Assembly: GCA_003331305.1 (NCBI GenBank)
Contig: QOQB01000011.1
Location: 1 to 47,742, forward strand
Direction of reading: 5' to 3'
Source: Flavobacteriales bacterium
GTDB taxonomy: Bacteria; Bacteroidota; Bacteroidia; Flavobacteriales; Flavobacteriaceae
DNA: 47,742 nucleotides
Made by a program: the position numbers and the translations under genes. Positions 1-9,610 of this stretch are shown one piece after another. Under the pieces are notes generated by a model. The model did not search any database. It saw only the letters and a list, made by a program, of their open reading frames with translations, and was not told the DNA's origin. Each line of letters begins with the position of its first letter. Position 1 is the first letter of the stretch.

Positions 1-18
1 AGGAAGTTAGATTTTAGA

Positions 19-333
19 ATGAAAAAATTACTTGCTATTCTTTGTGTTTTGGGAGTCGTGCTTCCGTATTACAACATCTATAAATTCATTGAAGAAAATA
101 ATTGGGAGTGGTCAACGGCACTATTTTTTGAGCAAATCAATCTGAATTATGCCATGAAAATTTTAAATGCCGACCTAACCGTTGCAGCCACCACCTTTTT
201 GGTGTTTCTCATCTATAAACTTACAACCAAAAGCATTAAACTAAAACAGTTCTTACTATACTTTGCCTCCTTGTTTTTAGTTGGCTTTTCTTTGGCACTG
301 CCTTTGTACCTTTATACTAATTACAACAAATAA
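19..333 (+). CDS. Small DUF2834-like integral membrane protein
   Basis: A 104-residue, very hydrophobic protein with about three membrane segments (residues 3-18, 52-68 and 76-98). An N-terminal LPYY motif, a central DLTVAATTF stretch and a C-terminal GFSLALPLYLY motif match my memory of the DUF2834 family of small bacterial membrane proteins, whose function is unknown. The ATG is preceded by AGGAAG about 12 bases upstream, a possible weak ribosome site. It is complete and monocistronic in this window, and converges on the minus-strand cytidylyltransferase-like gene with 43 bases between them. The family call rests on remembered motif order and length, not on a search. Confidence 0.7.
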   Translation: MKKLLAILCVLGVVLPYYNIYKFIEENNWEWSTALFFEQINLNYAMKILNADLTVAATTFLVFLIYKLTTKSIKLKQFLLYFASLFLVGFSLALPLYLYTNYNK

Positions 334-376
334 AAAACAAACACTAAAAGTAGCCTGTATAAAGTATTTGGTGTGG

Positions 377-796
377 TTATTTCTTCAACAACCAAGAAGA
401 AGACTGAATTTTATCCCCCAAACCATCTATTAAGGTAACTCCCAAGCGTTCACATACTGGTTTTTCGGGGATGGTATCGTTGTTTTGGTCGCCACCGTTG
501 GCAAATGCCAACTCGTATTCGTGGCCAAATTCTTTGTGAATATGTGCAATGGTTTCACAAACCGTTCGGTCTTTGTCTATAGATAGAAACACCTTGTCAA
601 CTACTTTAAAGTTTGAAACGATAATCACACGTTCTCCCTCATCTTGAAATTCTTTTGATCCTTTTAACGCACGCTGATGATCTGAATTGACAATGACAAA
701 CAACGCATCGGCATGCGATTTTGCATTGTGGAAATATTCTAGATGTCCTTTATGGATGGGGTTAAAATATCCGCTTACAATGACTGCTTTTTTCAT
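377..796 (-). CDS. Cytidylyltransferase-like nucleotidyltransferase
   Basis: A 139-residue protein of the cytidylyltransferase superfamily (Rossmann-like nucleotidyl transfer fold, as in glycerol-3-phosphate cytidylyltransferase and the RfaE adenylyltransferase domain). The N-terminal strand-loop GYFNPIHKGH (residues 9-18) holds the diagnostic HxGH signature that binds the nucleotide phosphates. ANGGDQNN near residue 100 resembles the substrate-binding loop, and the C-terminal SSSWLL resembles the ISSTxI motif. It should join a nucleotide to a phosphorylated small molecule in the cytoplasm. The substrate cannot be read from the sequence. The terminator at 868-887 separates it from the upstream gene. 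Confidence 0.8.
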   Translation of the reverse strand: MKKAVIVSGYFNPIHKGHLEYFHNAKSHADALFVIVNSDHQRALKGSKEFQDEGERVIIVSNFKVVDKVFLSIDKDRTVCETIAHIHKEFGHEYELAFANGGDQNNDTIPEKPVCERLGVTLIDGLGDKIQSSSWLLKK

Positions 797-867
797 GAAA
801 CTATTGATTTATTCGCTAAAAATACCAACCGCTAAAATACGCCTTCCAAAGCCATTTGGCAACAAAA

Positions 868-887
868 AAAGGCGCCAAGGCGCCTTT
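868..887 (-). terminator. Strong hairpin terminator for the secreted-protein gene
   Basis: Perfect 9-base arms (AAAGGCGCC at 868-876, GGCGCCTTT at 879-887) are separated by AA. Read on the minus strand the stem is followed by seven T residues, a classic intrinsic terminator for the gene ending at 912. The plus-strand side is also T-rich, so it may work in both directions. Confidence 0.85.
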
Positions 888-911
888 AATTTTTTATTCC
901 TAGAGGCATTT

Positions 912-1721
912 TTACCTCCCCTCCCCCGGAAGGTCAAACCTTTTTGATTCAAGATTAACGTGCCCTATATGAAGGTATATTTGATCTTCGTGACCGCCAT
1001 CTGCTAAACGCCAAAAAGTGTCTCGTGCTTCTTTATTTCCTCCGCGTCCACTTGCCGTTACAGAAGTGGCAAAGTCAACCAAGCTGTTGTAACACTGCCA
1101 AACTTCAACGTCAGGTCCCGAGCCCATATAGTGATATGAAACTCCGCCTGCTATTGAAGAAGCATCATCAATGGCTGGCTTAATACTCCAATCGAAAAAA
1201 GCGTTGCCCATTTCGGCCCAACTTCCAGAAGAATTATAACGGCCTACAGACATGACAAACGGAACATCAAAGTCTACATTGTCAACAGTGAGAAAGCCCG
1301 TATCGCTAGAAACGGCACGAATCTCATCTGTATGATTGTCCCAAAATCCTCGTAAGGACGCCCAATCGTCCCACATAGCCTGACGTTCATCTTCAGGAAG
1401 AGCCATAATATTAGCTCGAATATTTGCCGTTTCGGCATCCGTATCTGTAAAATAGTCTTCCATACTGTTGTATTGGGTATAAATTACAAATGTGTGACCA
1501 GATCCGTACCAATGTCTAAAAAGCCATTGACCTGTCATCGTTCTATTTTCTCCCATGGAGAGATTCGTAAATTTCTCATATAGAGATACAAAAGTTGGAA
1601 TCTCCGATACGGATACGTCATTGATATACGTTACAGCTTCATAACTTCGCTGTACTTCGTCTTGAGCAAAAGTAGCGCCCATAAACAGCAATGAAAGAAG
1701 TGCTACAAAATTATTTTTCAT
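912..1721 (-). CDS. Secreted protein of unknown function, possible tandem alpha-beta barrel
   Basis: A 269-residue exported protein. The start at 1721 gives a clean signal peptide (MKNNF, hydrophobic LLSLLFMGATFA, then Q as the likely first mature residue). An in-frame ATG seven codons earlier is possible but would put polar residues ahead of the signal. The mature part is rich in Trp, Tyr, Gly and Asp and has no Cys or lipobox, so it is probably periplasmic or secreted. It resembles the gene at 12736-13500 in size, signal type, aromatic content and a layout of two similar halves, suggesting distant paralogues. I do not recognise a catalytic motif. It ends at the 868-887 terminator. Confidence 0.75.
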   Translation of the reverse strand: MKNNFVALLSLLFMGATFAQDEVQRSYEAVTYINDVSVSEIPTFVSLYEKFTNLSMGENRTMTGQWLFRHWYGSGHTFVIYTQYNSMEDYFTDTDAETANIRANIMALPEDERQAMWDDWASLRGFWDNHTDEIRAVSSDTGFLTVDNVDFDVPFVMSVGRYNSSGSWAEMGNAFFDWSIKPAIDDASSIAGGVSYHYMGSGPDVEVWQCYNSLVDFATSVTASGRGGNKEARDTFWRLADGGHEDQIYLHIGHVNLESKRFDLPGEGR

Positions 1722-1939
1722 GATTATGTTGTTTAAATTCATTTAAAAATAGTAAAATAAATTAATATTGAAGCATAAGGTTTACGTGTATACTTTTCGA
1801 CTATTAAACAATAGGGTAAATAAAGAATTATTTCAACTGTATTAACACGAACTATATCACCCTAAATTAAAACTATCAACCATTCTGTAAGTAAGAAGTT
1901 AATTTTATATTTTTACGGTCACTTAAAACCAAAATTACA

Positions 1940-4210
1940 ATGGCATTTGATATCGCAATGATAAAAGCTTCCTACGCACGTTTGTCCGAACGTGTAGAAG
2001 CAGCGCGTAAACTTGTTGGAAAACCTTTAACCGCAGCGGAGAAAATTTTGTATTCACACCTTTGGGACGGAAAACCAACTGCTACCTTTACACGCGGCGC
2101 AGACTACGTAGACTTTGCTCCAGACCGTATTGCCTGTCAAGATGCTACGGCGCAAATGGCGCTATTGCAGTTTATGCAAGCTGGAAAAGCTAAAGTAGCT
2201 GTACCCACAACCGTTCATTGTGACCACCTTATTCAAGCAAAAGAGGGCGCTTCTGCCGACCTAAAATCAGCCAATAATACTTCGGCTGAGGTATTCAATT
2301 TTCTACAATCTGTTTCAAACAAATATGGCATTGGCTTTTGGAAGCCAGGAGCTGGAATTATACATCAAGTTGTATTGGAAAATTATGCATTCCCTGGCGG
2401 CATGATGATTGGAACAGATTCACACACCGTAAATGCAGGTGGTTTGGGTATGCTTGCCATTGGAGTTGGCGGTGCAGATGCCGTTGATGTTATGGCAGAT
2501 ATGCCATGGGAATTAAAATTTCCTAAACTCATTGGGGTAAAACTTACAGGTAAACTCAATGGCTGGACAGCTCCTAAAGATGTTATTTTAAAAGTTGCTG
2601 GAATACTTACAGTAAAAGGAGGAACAGGTGCTATCATTGAATATTTTGGCGAAGGGGCAGAGTCCATGTCGTGTACAGGAAAAGGCACCATTTGTAACAT
2701 GGGTGCTGAAGTTGGTGCAACTACTTCAACGTTTGGTTACGATGCTTCTATGGAGCGTTACCTACGTGCTACAGACAGAGATGATGTTGCCGATGCTGCT
2801 AACGAAGTAAAAGAACACCTAACGGCTGACCCAGAGGTGTATCAAAATCCTGAAGCCTATTTTGATCAAGTAATTGAAATCGATTTAAGTACACTATCGC
2901 CTCATATAAATGGTCCATTTACACCCGATTTGGCAACTCCTGTTGCTCAAATGAGCGAAAAAGCAGCAGCTAACGATTGGCCTGTCGATGTTGAATGGGG
3001 GTTGATTGGCTCATGTACCAATTCATCTTACGAAGATTTATCGCGAGCGGCATCTATTGCCAAACAAGCCGTGAATAAAAAATTAGTGACTAAAGCGACA
3101 TTCGGTATCAATCCAGGTTCTGAGCAAGTACGTTACACCGCAGAACGCGATGGGTTGCTTGAGATTTTTGAAGATTTGGATGCTACAATCTTTACCAATG
3201 CTTGTGGCCCATGTATTGGGCAATGGGCACGCGAAGGTGCAGACAAACAAGAAAAAAACTCGATTATACACTCCTTTAATCGCAATTTCTCTAAACGTGC
3301 CGATGGCAATCCAAACACACATGCCTTTGTGGCATCCCCTGAAATGGTAGCTGCAGTAGCCATCTCTGGGCGGTTGGATTTTAACCCCATGACGGATACA
3401 CTTGTTAATCAAGACGGGGAAGAGGTGCATTTGGAAGCTCCAACAGGAATTGAGCTCCCACCTAGTGGTTTTGATGTTGAAGACAACGGATATTTAGCCC
3501 CCGAAGAAGACGGGTCTCGTGTAAACGTGGTAGTTGCTAATGATTCTGAGCGGCTAGAGCTGCTAACGCCTTTTGCTCCTTGGGACGGTGAAAACCTCAC
3601 TGAAGCAAAATTGCTTATTAAAGCACACGGTAAATGTACCACGGACCACATTTCTATGGCCGGGCCTTGGTTGCGCTACAGGGGGCATTTGGATAATATT
3701 TCCAACAATTGTTTAATTGGTGCCGTAAATGCATACAATCAACAAACCAATTTTGTCAAAAACCAACTGACAGGCGAGTATGGCGGTGTACCAGACGTAC
3801 AGCGCGCTTATAAAGCTGCAGGCATTGAAACCGTTGTCGTTGGCGACCATAACTACGGAGAAGGCTCTTCACGTGAGCACGCCGCTATGGAGCCGCGTCA
3901 CTTGGGCGTAAAAGTAGTTTTGGTAAAATCATTTGCACGTATCCACGAAACAAACCTGAAAAAGCAAGGTATGTTAGGTATTACGTTTGTCAATGAAGCA
4001 GATTATGATTTAATTCAAGAAGACGATACATTTAACTTTGTAGATCTTAAAGATTTTTCTGCTGGAAATCCGCTAACTATTGAAGTGATTCACGCAGACG
4101 GTTCATCGGATGTAATCAAAGCAAACCACACTTACAATGAAGCGCAAATTGAATGGTTTAAAGCCGGTTCGGCTCTTAATCTAATAAAGCAGCAAAACAG
4201 CGCTGCTTAG
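1940..4210 (+). CDS. acn: Aconitate hydratase (mitochondrial type)
   Basis: A 756-residue aconitase that isomerises citrate to isocitrate in the TCA cycle, in the cytoplasm. The [4Fe-4S] ligands are visible: Cys359 in GSCTNSS and Cys422/Cys425 in ACGPCIG. The N-terminal [11 protein letters not shown] and [11 protein letters not shown] segments are typical substrate-binding regions, and [10 protein letters not shown] in the C-terminal swivel domain holds the phosphate/carboxylate-binding SR motif. The length and the [15 protein letters not shown] start fit the eukaryotic-mitochondrial subfamily common in Bacteroidota rather than AcnB. The upstream 197-base gap is AT-rich with a poor -7 match (TATTTTTA at 1908-1915). 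The gene overlaps the convergent acyltransferase-SGNH gene by four bases, with no visible terminator between them. Confidence 0.97.
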   Translation: MAFDIAMIKASYARLSERVEAARKLVGKPLTAAEKILYSHLWDGKPTATFTRGADYVDFAPDRIACQDATAQMALLQFMQAGKAKVAVPTTVHCDHLIQAKEGASADLKSANNTSAEVFNFLQSVSNKYGIGFWKPGAGIIHQVVLENYAFPGGMMIGTDSHTVNAGGLGMLAIGVGGADAVDVMADMPWELKFPKLIGVKLTGKLNGWTAPKDVILKVAGILTVKGGTGAIIEYFGEGAESMSCTGKGTICNMGAEVGATTSTFGYDASMERYLRATDRDDVADAANEVKEHLTADPEVYQNPEAYFDQVIEIDLSTLSPHINGPFTPDLATPVAQMSEKAAANDWPVDVEWGLIGSCTNSSYEDLSRAASIAKQAVNKKLVTKATFGINPGSEQVRYTAERDGLLEIFEDLDATIFTNACGPCIGQWAREGADKQEKNSIIHSFNRNFSKRADGNPNTHAFVASPEMVAAVAISGRLDFNPMTDTLVNQDGEEVHLEAPTGIELPPSGFDVEDNGYLAPEEDGSRVNVVVANDSERLELLTPFAPWDGENLTEAKLLIKAHGKCTTDHISMAGPWLRYRGHLDNISNNCLIGAVNAYNQQTNFVKNQLTGEYGGVPDVQRAYKAAGIETVVVGDHNYGEGSSREHAAMEPRHLGVKVVLVKSFARIHETNLKKQGMLGITFVNEADYDLIQEDDTFNFVDLKDFSAGNPLTIEVIHADGSSDVIKANHTYNEAQIEWFKAGSALNLIKQQNSAA

Positions 4211-5586
4211 ATAAACTGCTGTAGCTTTTTATCTATAGCTTGCTTAAGTATTTGGTATCCCATTGCATCAAGGTGAAGCCCGTCTTGAAGGAAGTATGCT
4301 TTTTTGATGCGATTATTTTCAATAAAAGAATCATAAAAATCTACTTGCTGTACATTGGGCAATGGTGCTGTTTTTTCACCAAGCTGCGTGTTAATTTCTT
4401 TGATTTTCGCTAGCTCGTGTTGTCGTTCAAAAGAGGGTTTAATCGATACATTCAAAATCAAGGTATTTGGGAATTTGGCATGTATACGGTCTATAAATCT
4501 TAAGATTTTTGCAACAATTTTTGAAGCGCTAAATCCTAGCGTTAAATCGTTTCCGCCAAGATAAAGCACGATTACCTTTGGTTGTAATTCATGGAATAGC
4601 TCTTCAAAATAATCGTTTAGTGAATGAATAAACGCACCGCCAAAACCTAAATTAAGTGTATTCCACGCTGGAAAGTCTTGATTTACGTTTTTCCATAAGC
4701 GAATCGTAGAGCTGCCGTAAAAAACAAGTAAGTCTTTTTGATGCTTTTTTTCAGCTAAGTCTTTTTTAAGAACTGCTATTTCGCGTTCAAAATTATTATC
4801 CTCTATTGACAGGTCTTCAACCCATTTTTTAAAGTTGTCGTTGATGGTTTGAACGGCACTTTTAAGGCTGTCACTTTCAGGGCTAGTTACTCCAAAATCA
4901 GACATGCGAAATGGCGGCATAATTTGGCACTTAAAAGGTGCTTCTGATGGACGTTTATCAAAATTAGCCATGACTACAGGAACAAGTAATGGTTGTTGCT
5001 CATAACTACTCGCAAATTTGAAAATCCCTTTCATGAAAGGCCCCGGCGATTCGTTTGTATTATAAGAAGCGCCTTCAGGGCTAAACACCAAATTGATATT
5101 GTCATCCAACGCTTCTGCAGCTTTAAAATAGAATTGTTTATTTGCTTTTTTTACGTCTTTTTTTGTGAGCTCTTTTGGGGTAAAGTCTTTTGCATAGACA
5201 CGGATATACTCAAACTTGTCGTAATAGTTTTTATGATTTTCCTCATTTGGCAACGGATATCGTACAACTCGGGTACCCGAGTCTTTGTAATACTTTTCCA
5301 GAATTACACTACTAATAAAGTGACTGTCTAGCGTAATTTGAAAGTCTCCAGCTACAGTAAAATAAGGGTGGTTGAGAAGGTGATTATAAATAAAAATAGC
5401 ACCTTGCTCAGAAGGTAAGTTTTCTGACCCTTTAATTTGAACTCCTACTAGCGAGAAAGCGCGCTGCATGTGTTTCGCACTTAGCTTTCGTATTTGTTTA
5501 TATGGCGTTCCTTCAGGCGTGGAGATGATTTGAATATAGCTGTCACGCAAGGCCTCCAGCAGAGCTACATCTTTATTCATTGACAT
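4207..5586 (-). CDS. Fusion of PlsC-like acyltransferase and SGNH/GDSL hydrolase
   Basis: A 459-residue two-domain protein. Residues about 40-240 resemble glycerolipid acyltransferases: [15 protein letters not shown] (168-182) and MKGIFKFA match the phosphate-binding motif FPEG...G, and [10 protein letters not shown] (200-209) the later IPV motif. The expected catalytic HX4D is altered: YNHLLNHP (67-74) has Pro where Asp belongs. After a charged helix (250-285), residues 286-459 form an SGNH hydrolase with GSS block I (291-293, Ser293 likely nucleophile), Gly in block II (NLGFGG), GGND block III (344-347) and the DGLH catalytic pair (Asp435, His438). No signal peptide or membrane helix is seen. 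It overlaps the upstream trehalose synthase/phosphatase gene by 14 bases and so is translationally coupled to it. Lipid remodelling or acylation of a trehalose-linked product is inference only. Confidence 0.85.
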   Translation of the reverse strand: MSMNKDVALLEALRDSYIQIISTPEGTPYKQIRKLSAKHMQRAFSLVGVQIKGSENLPSEQGAIFIYNHLLNHPYFTVAGDFQITLDSHFISSVILEKYYKDSGTRVVRYPLPNEENHKNYYDKFEYIRVYAKDFTPKELTKKDVKKANKQFYFKAAEALDDNINLVFSPEGASYNTNESPGPFMKGIFKFASSYEQQPLLVPVVMANFDKRPSEAPFKCQIMPPFRMSDFGVTSPESDSLKSAVQTINDNFKKWVEDLSIEDNNFEREIAVLKKDLAEKKHQKDLLVFYGSSTIRLWKNVNQDFPAWNTLNLGFGGAFIHSLNDYFEELFHELQPKVIVLYLGGNDLTLGFSASKIVAKILRFIDRIHAKFPNTLILNVSIKPSFERQHELAKIKEINTQLGEKTAPLPNVQQVDFYDSFIENNRIKKAYFLQDGLHLDAMGYQILKQAIDKKLQQFI

Positions 5587-7786
5587 CTGCTAAAATTGAC
5601 AATAATGACTTTACGTGTTCAATATCTTCAATATAATACTTGGCATCTGTTTTTTTCTTGCCCACTTTAATTGTAGTGGCATGGGAAGGCAAGCTTGTAA
5701 ACATATTTTCATCTGTTACATCGTCTCCCAAACATAAAATAAAATCATAGTTTTTATTGGAGACTAACTCCGAAACCGCTGTTCCTTTACTTATTTGACG
5801 GTTTACCACTTCTAGTGCTTTGTCCATGTCCATTATACTAAGGTTATCTGAAATGAGGCTACTTAGTACTGTTTTCAGCTCTACTACACGCTCGTCTGCT
5901 AACTCCGGGTCTGTTTTTCTGTAATGCCATACCAAACTTTTGGTTTTTTCTTCAATAAAAGTACCGGGTGTTCGATCTGTAAAGGCTTCCATAATGGGCA
6001 TTACATCTTTTTTCCATTGGTTATTGGCTTCTCCTTTTATAACCCATTCTTGCTTGTGCTCTTTTACAAAGTATCCGTGTTCGGCAACTAAGGTAAGGCC
6101 AAGATTGCCGAACCATTTTTCCAAAAACACATTATCACGACCACTTACTATGGCTACATCTGTATTGGGAAGCAATGTTAATTGCTTTATCGTGTTTAAA
6201 ACTGCTTCATCGGGGACTGCCATTTCAGGGTTTTCATGAAATTCGACTAACGTCCCATCATAGTCTAACAATAGCATTTTCTTAGCTGCCTGCTGAAACG
6301 ATTCTACTACTGTTGAAACGATTTGATCGCTCAATTTTACAACACCTATTTCTTCGTTTGGCGTAGCTTTTGACTCTAGAGTTTCCATAAATTCTTTTGC
6401 CCAGTAGTTTACCGTATACCTGCTGAGTCTTTTTTGCATGCTGCTGTTGCGCTTTTTTTGTTCCTCAACTGGCATCACAATGGCTTTTTGAATGGCATCA
6501 GCCATTGCATTGCGGTCAAATGGATTAACTAGAACGGCTTCGTGTAGTTCTTTAGAGGCGCCTGCCATTTCGCTTAAAATAAGTACGCCGTCTCCATCTA
6601 CGCGCGTTGCTATAAACTCCTTGGCTACCAAATTCATCCCATCTCTAACAGGAGTTATCATAGCGATATCAGATGTCATATATAAATCTATAAGATCACC
6701 AAAATCCATTGAGCGGTAGTAATACCAAATAGGCGTCCAGTTAACAGTGGCATACTTGCCATTTATGCGTCCAACAACCTCGTCGGTTTCTTTTTTTAAT
6801 CGTTTGTATTCAGGAACGTCGGCGCGGGAAGGAACCGTAAGCATCACAAGACGCACTTTTTCTAAATATTCGGGGTATTTATCTAAAAATAAGTCAAAGG
6901 CTTTAATGCGGTTTATTACTCCCTTAGTATAGTCTAACCGGTCAATGGACAAAATGAGCTTACTATCATCGGCGCCTTTTATGTGAACATCTAACTGAAT
7001 TTTTAGCTCAGACTTTTCGGTTTGCTTTTGTGCCAAATGCGTTTGCGCTGCTTGATTAAACTTGGTATAATCAATGCCCATCGGAAATGTGTCTACAACC
7101 ACTTCTCTACTGCCCATGATGACTCTGTTAAACTGTACATTTTTGCGTAAAATACGTTTAACAGAACTTAAAAAATGACGCTCATAATCATAGGTATGAA
7201 AGCCAATAAGGTCAGCGCCCAAGACTCCTTCAAGCAAAGCTTCCCGCCAAGGAAAAATTCTGAAAATTTCAAATGAAGGAAATGGAATATGTAAGAAAAA
7301 ACCAATCGTGACATCCGGGCATGCATCTCGTATCATTTTTGGACACAACATAAGTTGGTAGTCCTGAACCCAAACCGTATCTCCAGGTTCAATGCATTCA
7401 ATGACGGCTTTACTAAACTTTTCATTGACTTCAACATAAGACTCCCAATGTGCCTTGTTGAAAATAGAAAACTCGATAAAGTAGTGAAACAGAGGCCACA
7501 AGCATTTATTTGGTAGTCCGTAGTAAAAATCATCAATCTCCTCGGTGCTTAAACTGACAGGGCAATAATCGTTGTCAATTAACGATTTTTTTAGAGGCTC
7601 CCATTCGTTTTGGTTGAGTGTATCGCTGCCTATTCCAGGCCATCCAACCCATAATGAGTTTTTGTTTTTGTGAACAGAGTGTAATCCTGTAGCTAATCCG
7701 CCACTTGTCGGTGTAAATTCGAAAGAATTATCTACTTTCGTTATACGAATTGGAAGCCTATTTGAAACGATAATGGTCTTTCCCAT
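5573..7786 (-). CDS. Bifunctional trehalose-6-phosphate synthase/phosphatase
   Basis: A 737-residue fusion of OtsA (GT20) and OtsB (HAD phosphatase). Residues 1-470 carry the GT20 signatures: SGGLATGL (28-35) at the donor site, WVQDYQL and LHIPFPSFEIFR for the acceptor/donor pocket, and the DGMNLVAKE loop that binds the nucleotide-sugar phosphates. Residues about 500-737 carry HAD motif I LLLDYDGTL and a late GDDVTDENMF motif. It joins a nucleotide-activated glucose to glucose-6-phosphate and then removes the phosphate, giving trehalose in the cytoplasm. Both halves look intact. It lies 33 bases from the divergent GH15 gene, so the promoters must be short or reach into the coding ends, and the two directions may be co-regulated. 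The downstream acyltransferase-SGNH gene overlaps its stop. Confidence 0.96.
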   Translation of the reverse strand: MGKTIIVSNRLPIRITKVDNSFEFTPTSGGLATGLHSVHKNKNSLWVGWPGIGSDTLNQNEWEPLKKSLIDNDYCPVSLSTEEIDDFYYGLPNKCLWPLFHYFIEFSIFNKAHWESYVEVNEKFSKAVIECIEPGDTVWVQDYQLMLCPKMIRDACPDVTIGFFLHIPFPSFEIFRIFPWREALLEGVLGADLIGFHTYDYERHFLSSVKRILRKNVQFNRVIMGSREVVVDTFPMGIDYTKFNQAAQTHLAQKQTEKSELKIQLDVHIKGADDSKLILSIDRLDYTKGVINRIKAFDLFLDKYPEYLEKVRLVMLTVPSRADVPEYKRLKKETDEVVGRINGKYATVNWTPIWYYYRSMDFGDLIDLYMTSDIAMITPVRDGMNLVAKEFIATRVDGDGVLILSEMAGASKELHEAVLVNPFDRNAMADAIQKAIVMPVEEQKKRNSSMQKRLSRYTVNYWAKEFMETLESKATPNEEIGVVKLSDQIVSTVVESFQQAAKKMLLLDYDGTLVEFHENPEMAVPDEAVLNTIKQLTLLPNTDVAIVSGRDNVFLEKWFGNLGLTLVAEHGYFVKEHKQEWVIKGEANNQWKKDVMPIMEAFTDRTPGTFIEEKTKSLVWHYRKTDPELADERVVELKTVLSSLISDNLSIMDMDKALEVVNRQISKGTAVSELVSNKNYDFILCLGDDVTDENMFTSLPSHATTIKVGKKKTDAKYYIEDIEHVKSLLSILADVNE

Positions 7787-7819
7787 TTGGTATAATTTTT
7801 AACTAAGAACTACAATTTT

Positions 7820-9610
7820 ATGGCAAAAAACTCATCTTCTGCCCATGCCGCTACATTAAACTTTGGTATAATTGGAAATTGCAAATCTGCTGCGCTTATA
7901 AATGAGGATTCCTCAATTGATTGGTGTTGTTTGCCACAATTTGATTCCCCTTCTGTTTTTGGTAAAATTATTGATGAAAATATAGGGGGACATTTTAAAA
8001 TTGAATGCGACGACGATTATGTGATTACGCAAACTTACATAAAAAATACCGCTATTTTGTGTACCCGTTTTGAAAGCGATGCGCATGCCTTTGAGGTGCT
8101 TGATTTTATGCCTCGCTTCCAAAAGGACAATGGATCATATCATGCGCCGCCCGAGCTTACACGTGTTTTTAGACATATCAAAGGAACGCCTTCTTGTCGT
8201 ATCAAGTACCATCCAAAACTTGAATATGCCTTAGGCGAAACCAAAAGCTATGTAAAGAAAAATTTTATTGTAAGCATCGTGGACGATGTCAATTACGATA
8301 CGCTGTTTTTATACAGCAACCTAAACCTCGACGCTGTTTTGGGAGGTGCTGAGATGAAAATATCGGGCGAACATTTTATTACTATTTCCTACAACGAAAA
8401 ACTTAGTGTACCAACGCTTGAAAATTCACTTTTGGCTTTAGAAAAAACAAAAGTATACTGGCTTAACTGGTGTCACAAAACTCCTTCTTTTGACCACTAC
8501 AACGATCATATTTTGCGAAGTGCCATGACCCTAAAGCTACTCACTTTTGAAAAGACAGGAGCCGTATTGGCAGCTGCCACCACCTCGCTGCCCGAAACCA
8601 TTGGCGAGGTGCGAAATTGGGATTACCGATTTTGTTGGATTAGAGACGCCTCTATGGTAATAAAAGTCATTGCCAAACTAGGGCATGTACAAATCGTCAA
8701 AAACTTTATCCAATACATTATTGACCTTATTCCAGACAAAAATGAAAAGCTTCAAATTATGTATGGTATTAGCGGAGAAAAAACACTCACAGAAGAAACG
8801 CTAGACCACTTAGCTGGATATAAAGGATCAAAACCCGTACGTGTTGGTAATGCCGCCTATGTGCAAAAGCAAAATGATATTTATGGTATTTTGATGGATG
8901 TGATTCATTACCAAATGGAGCAATTCACAGACAAAAATGATGAATACGAAGAGCTTTGGTCTATTGTTAAGTCTATTGTTTGGGTGGTTAAGCACAATTG
9001 GAAACTTGCCGACAAGGGGATTTGGGAATTTAGACATGAGGACAGGCACTTTACCTTTTCCAAATTGCTTTGCTGGGTAGCTGCAGATAGAGCTATAAAA
9101 ATTGCTGCGCTTATTAATGAAGAAAAATCGGTAGAAAAATGGGAGGCACTCCGCGATGAAATCTATGTCGATATCATGGAGAACGCTTGGAGCGAAACAA
9201 AACAGGCGTTTACACAATCCTATCAATCTGAACACTTAGACGCGTCCGTTCTACTTATGGAATACTATGGATTTATAGATGCGAAAAACCCAAAATTCGT
9301 CAAAACGGTAAAGGCTATCGAAGCAGAATTAATGCACGAAGGACTTTTATATCGCTATAAAAACAAGGACGATTTTGGATTGCCAAGTTCCTCGTTTACG
9401 GTGTGTACATTTTGGTTTATCAACAGCTTGTATAAAATTGGCGAAGAAGAAAAATCGAAAAAACTCTTTGATGAATTGTTGTCTTACAGCAACCACTTGG
9501 GGCTATTTAGCGAAGACATCGACTTTTCATCTAAGCAATTATTAGGAAACTTCCCGCAAGCCTATTCGCACTTAGCGCTTATTGACAATGCGTTGAATTT
9601 TAACAGTTAA
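7820..9610 (+). CDS. GH15 family glycoside hydrolase (trehalase/glucoamylase-like)
   Basis: A 596-residue GH15-family protein without signal peptide. The N-terminal beta-sandwich begins with the typical IGNCKSAALINEDSSIDWCCLPQFDSPSVF-type segment (residues about 18-47), and the alpha/alpha barrel contains RNWDYRFCWIRDAS and GIWEFR, where Glu403 is the expected general acid. Some bacterial GH15 enzymes are trehalases, and the 33-base divergent pairing with a trehalose synthase/phosphatase favours turnover of trehalose over starch. Oddly, the C-terminal segment that usually reads EEGTF before TICSFW reads PSSSF (522-526), so the usual catalytic base Glu appears to be Ser. Activity could differ, or the base may be supplied from elsewhere. 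It overlaps the convergent ATPase gene by four bases. Confidence 0.88.
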   Translation: MAKNSSSAHAATLNFGIIGNCKSAALINEDSSIDWCCLPQFDSPSVFGKIIDENIGGHFKIECDDDYVITQTYIKNTAILCTRFESDAHAFEVLDFMPRFQKDNGSYHAPPELTRVFRHIKGTPSCRIKYHPKLEYALGETKSYVKKNFIVSIVDDVNYDTLFLYSNLNLDAVLGGAEMKISGEHFITISYNEKLSVPTLENSLLALEKTKVYWLNWCHKTPSFDHYNDHILRSAMTLKLLTFEKTGAVLAAATTSLPETIGEVRNWDYRFCWIRDASMVIKVIAKLGHVQIVKNFIQYIIDLIPDKNEKLQIMYGISGEKTLTEETLDHLAGYKGSKPVRVGNAAYVQKQNDIYGILMDVIHYQMEQFTDKNDEYEELWSIVKSIVWVVKHNWKLADKGIWEFRHEDRHFTFSKLLCWVAADRAIKIAALINEEKSVEKWEALRDEIYVDIMENAWSETKQAFTQSYQSEHLDASVLLMEYYGFIDAKNPKFVKTVKAIEAELMHEGLLYRYKNKDDFGLPSSSFTVCTFWFINSLYKIGEEEKSKKLFDELLSYSNHLGLFSEDIDFSSKQLLGNFPQAYSHLALIDNALNFNS

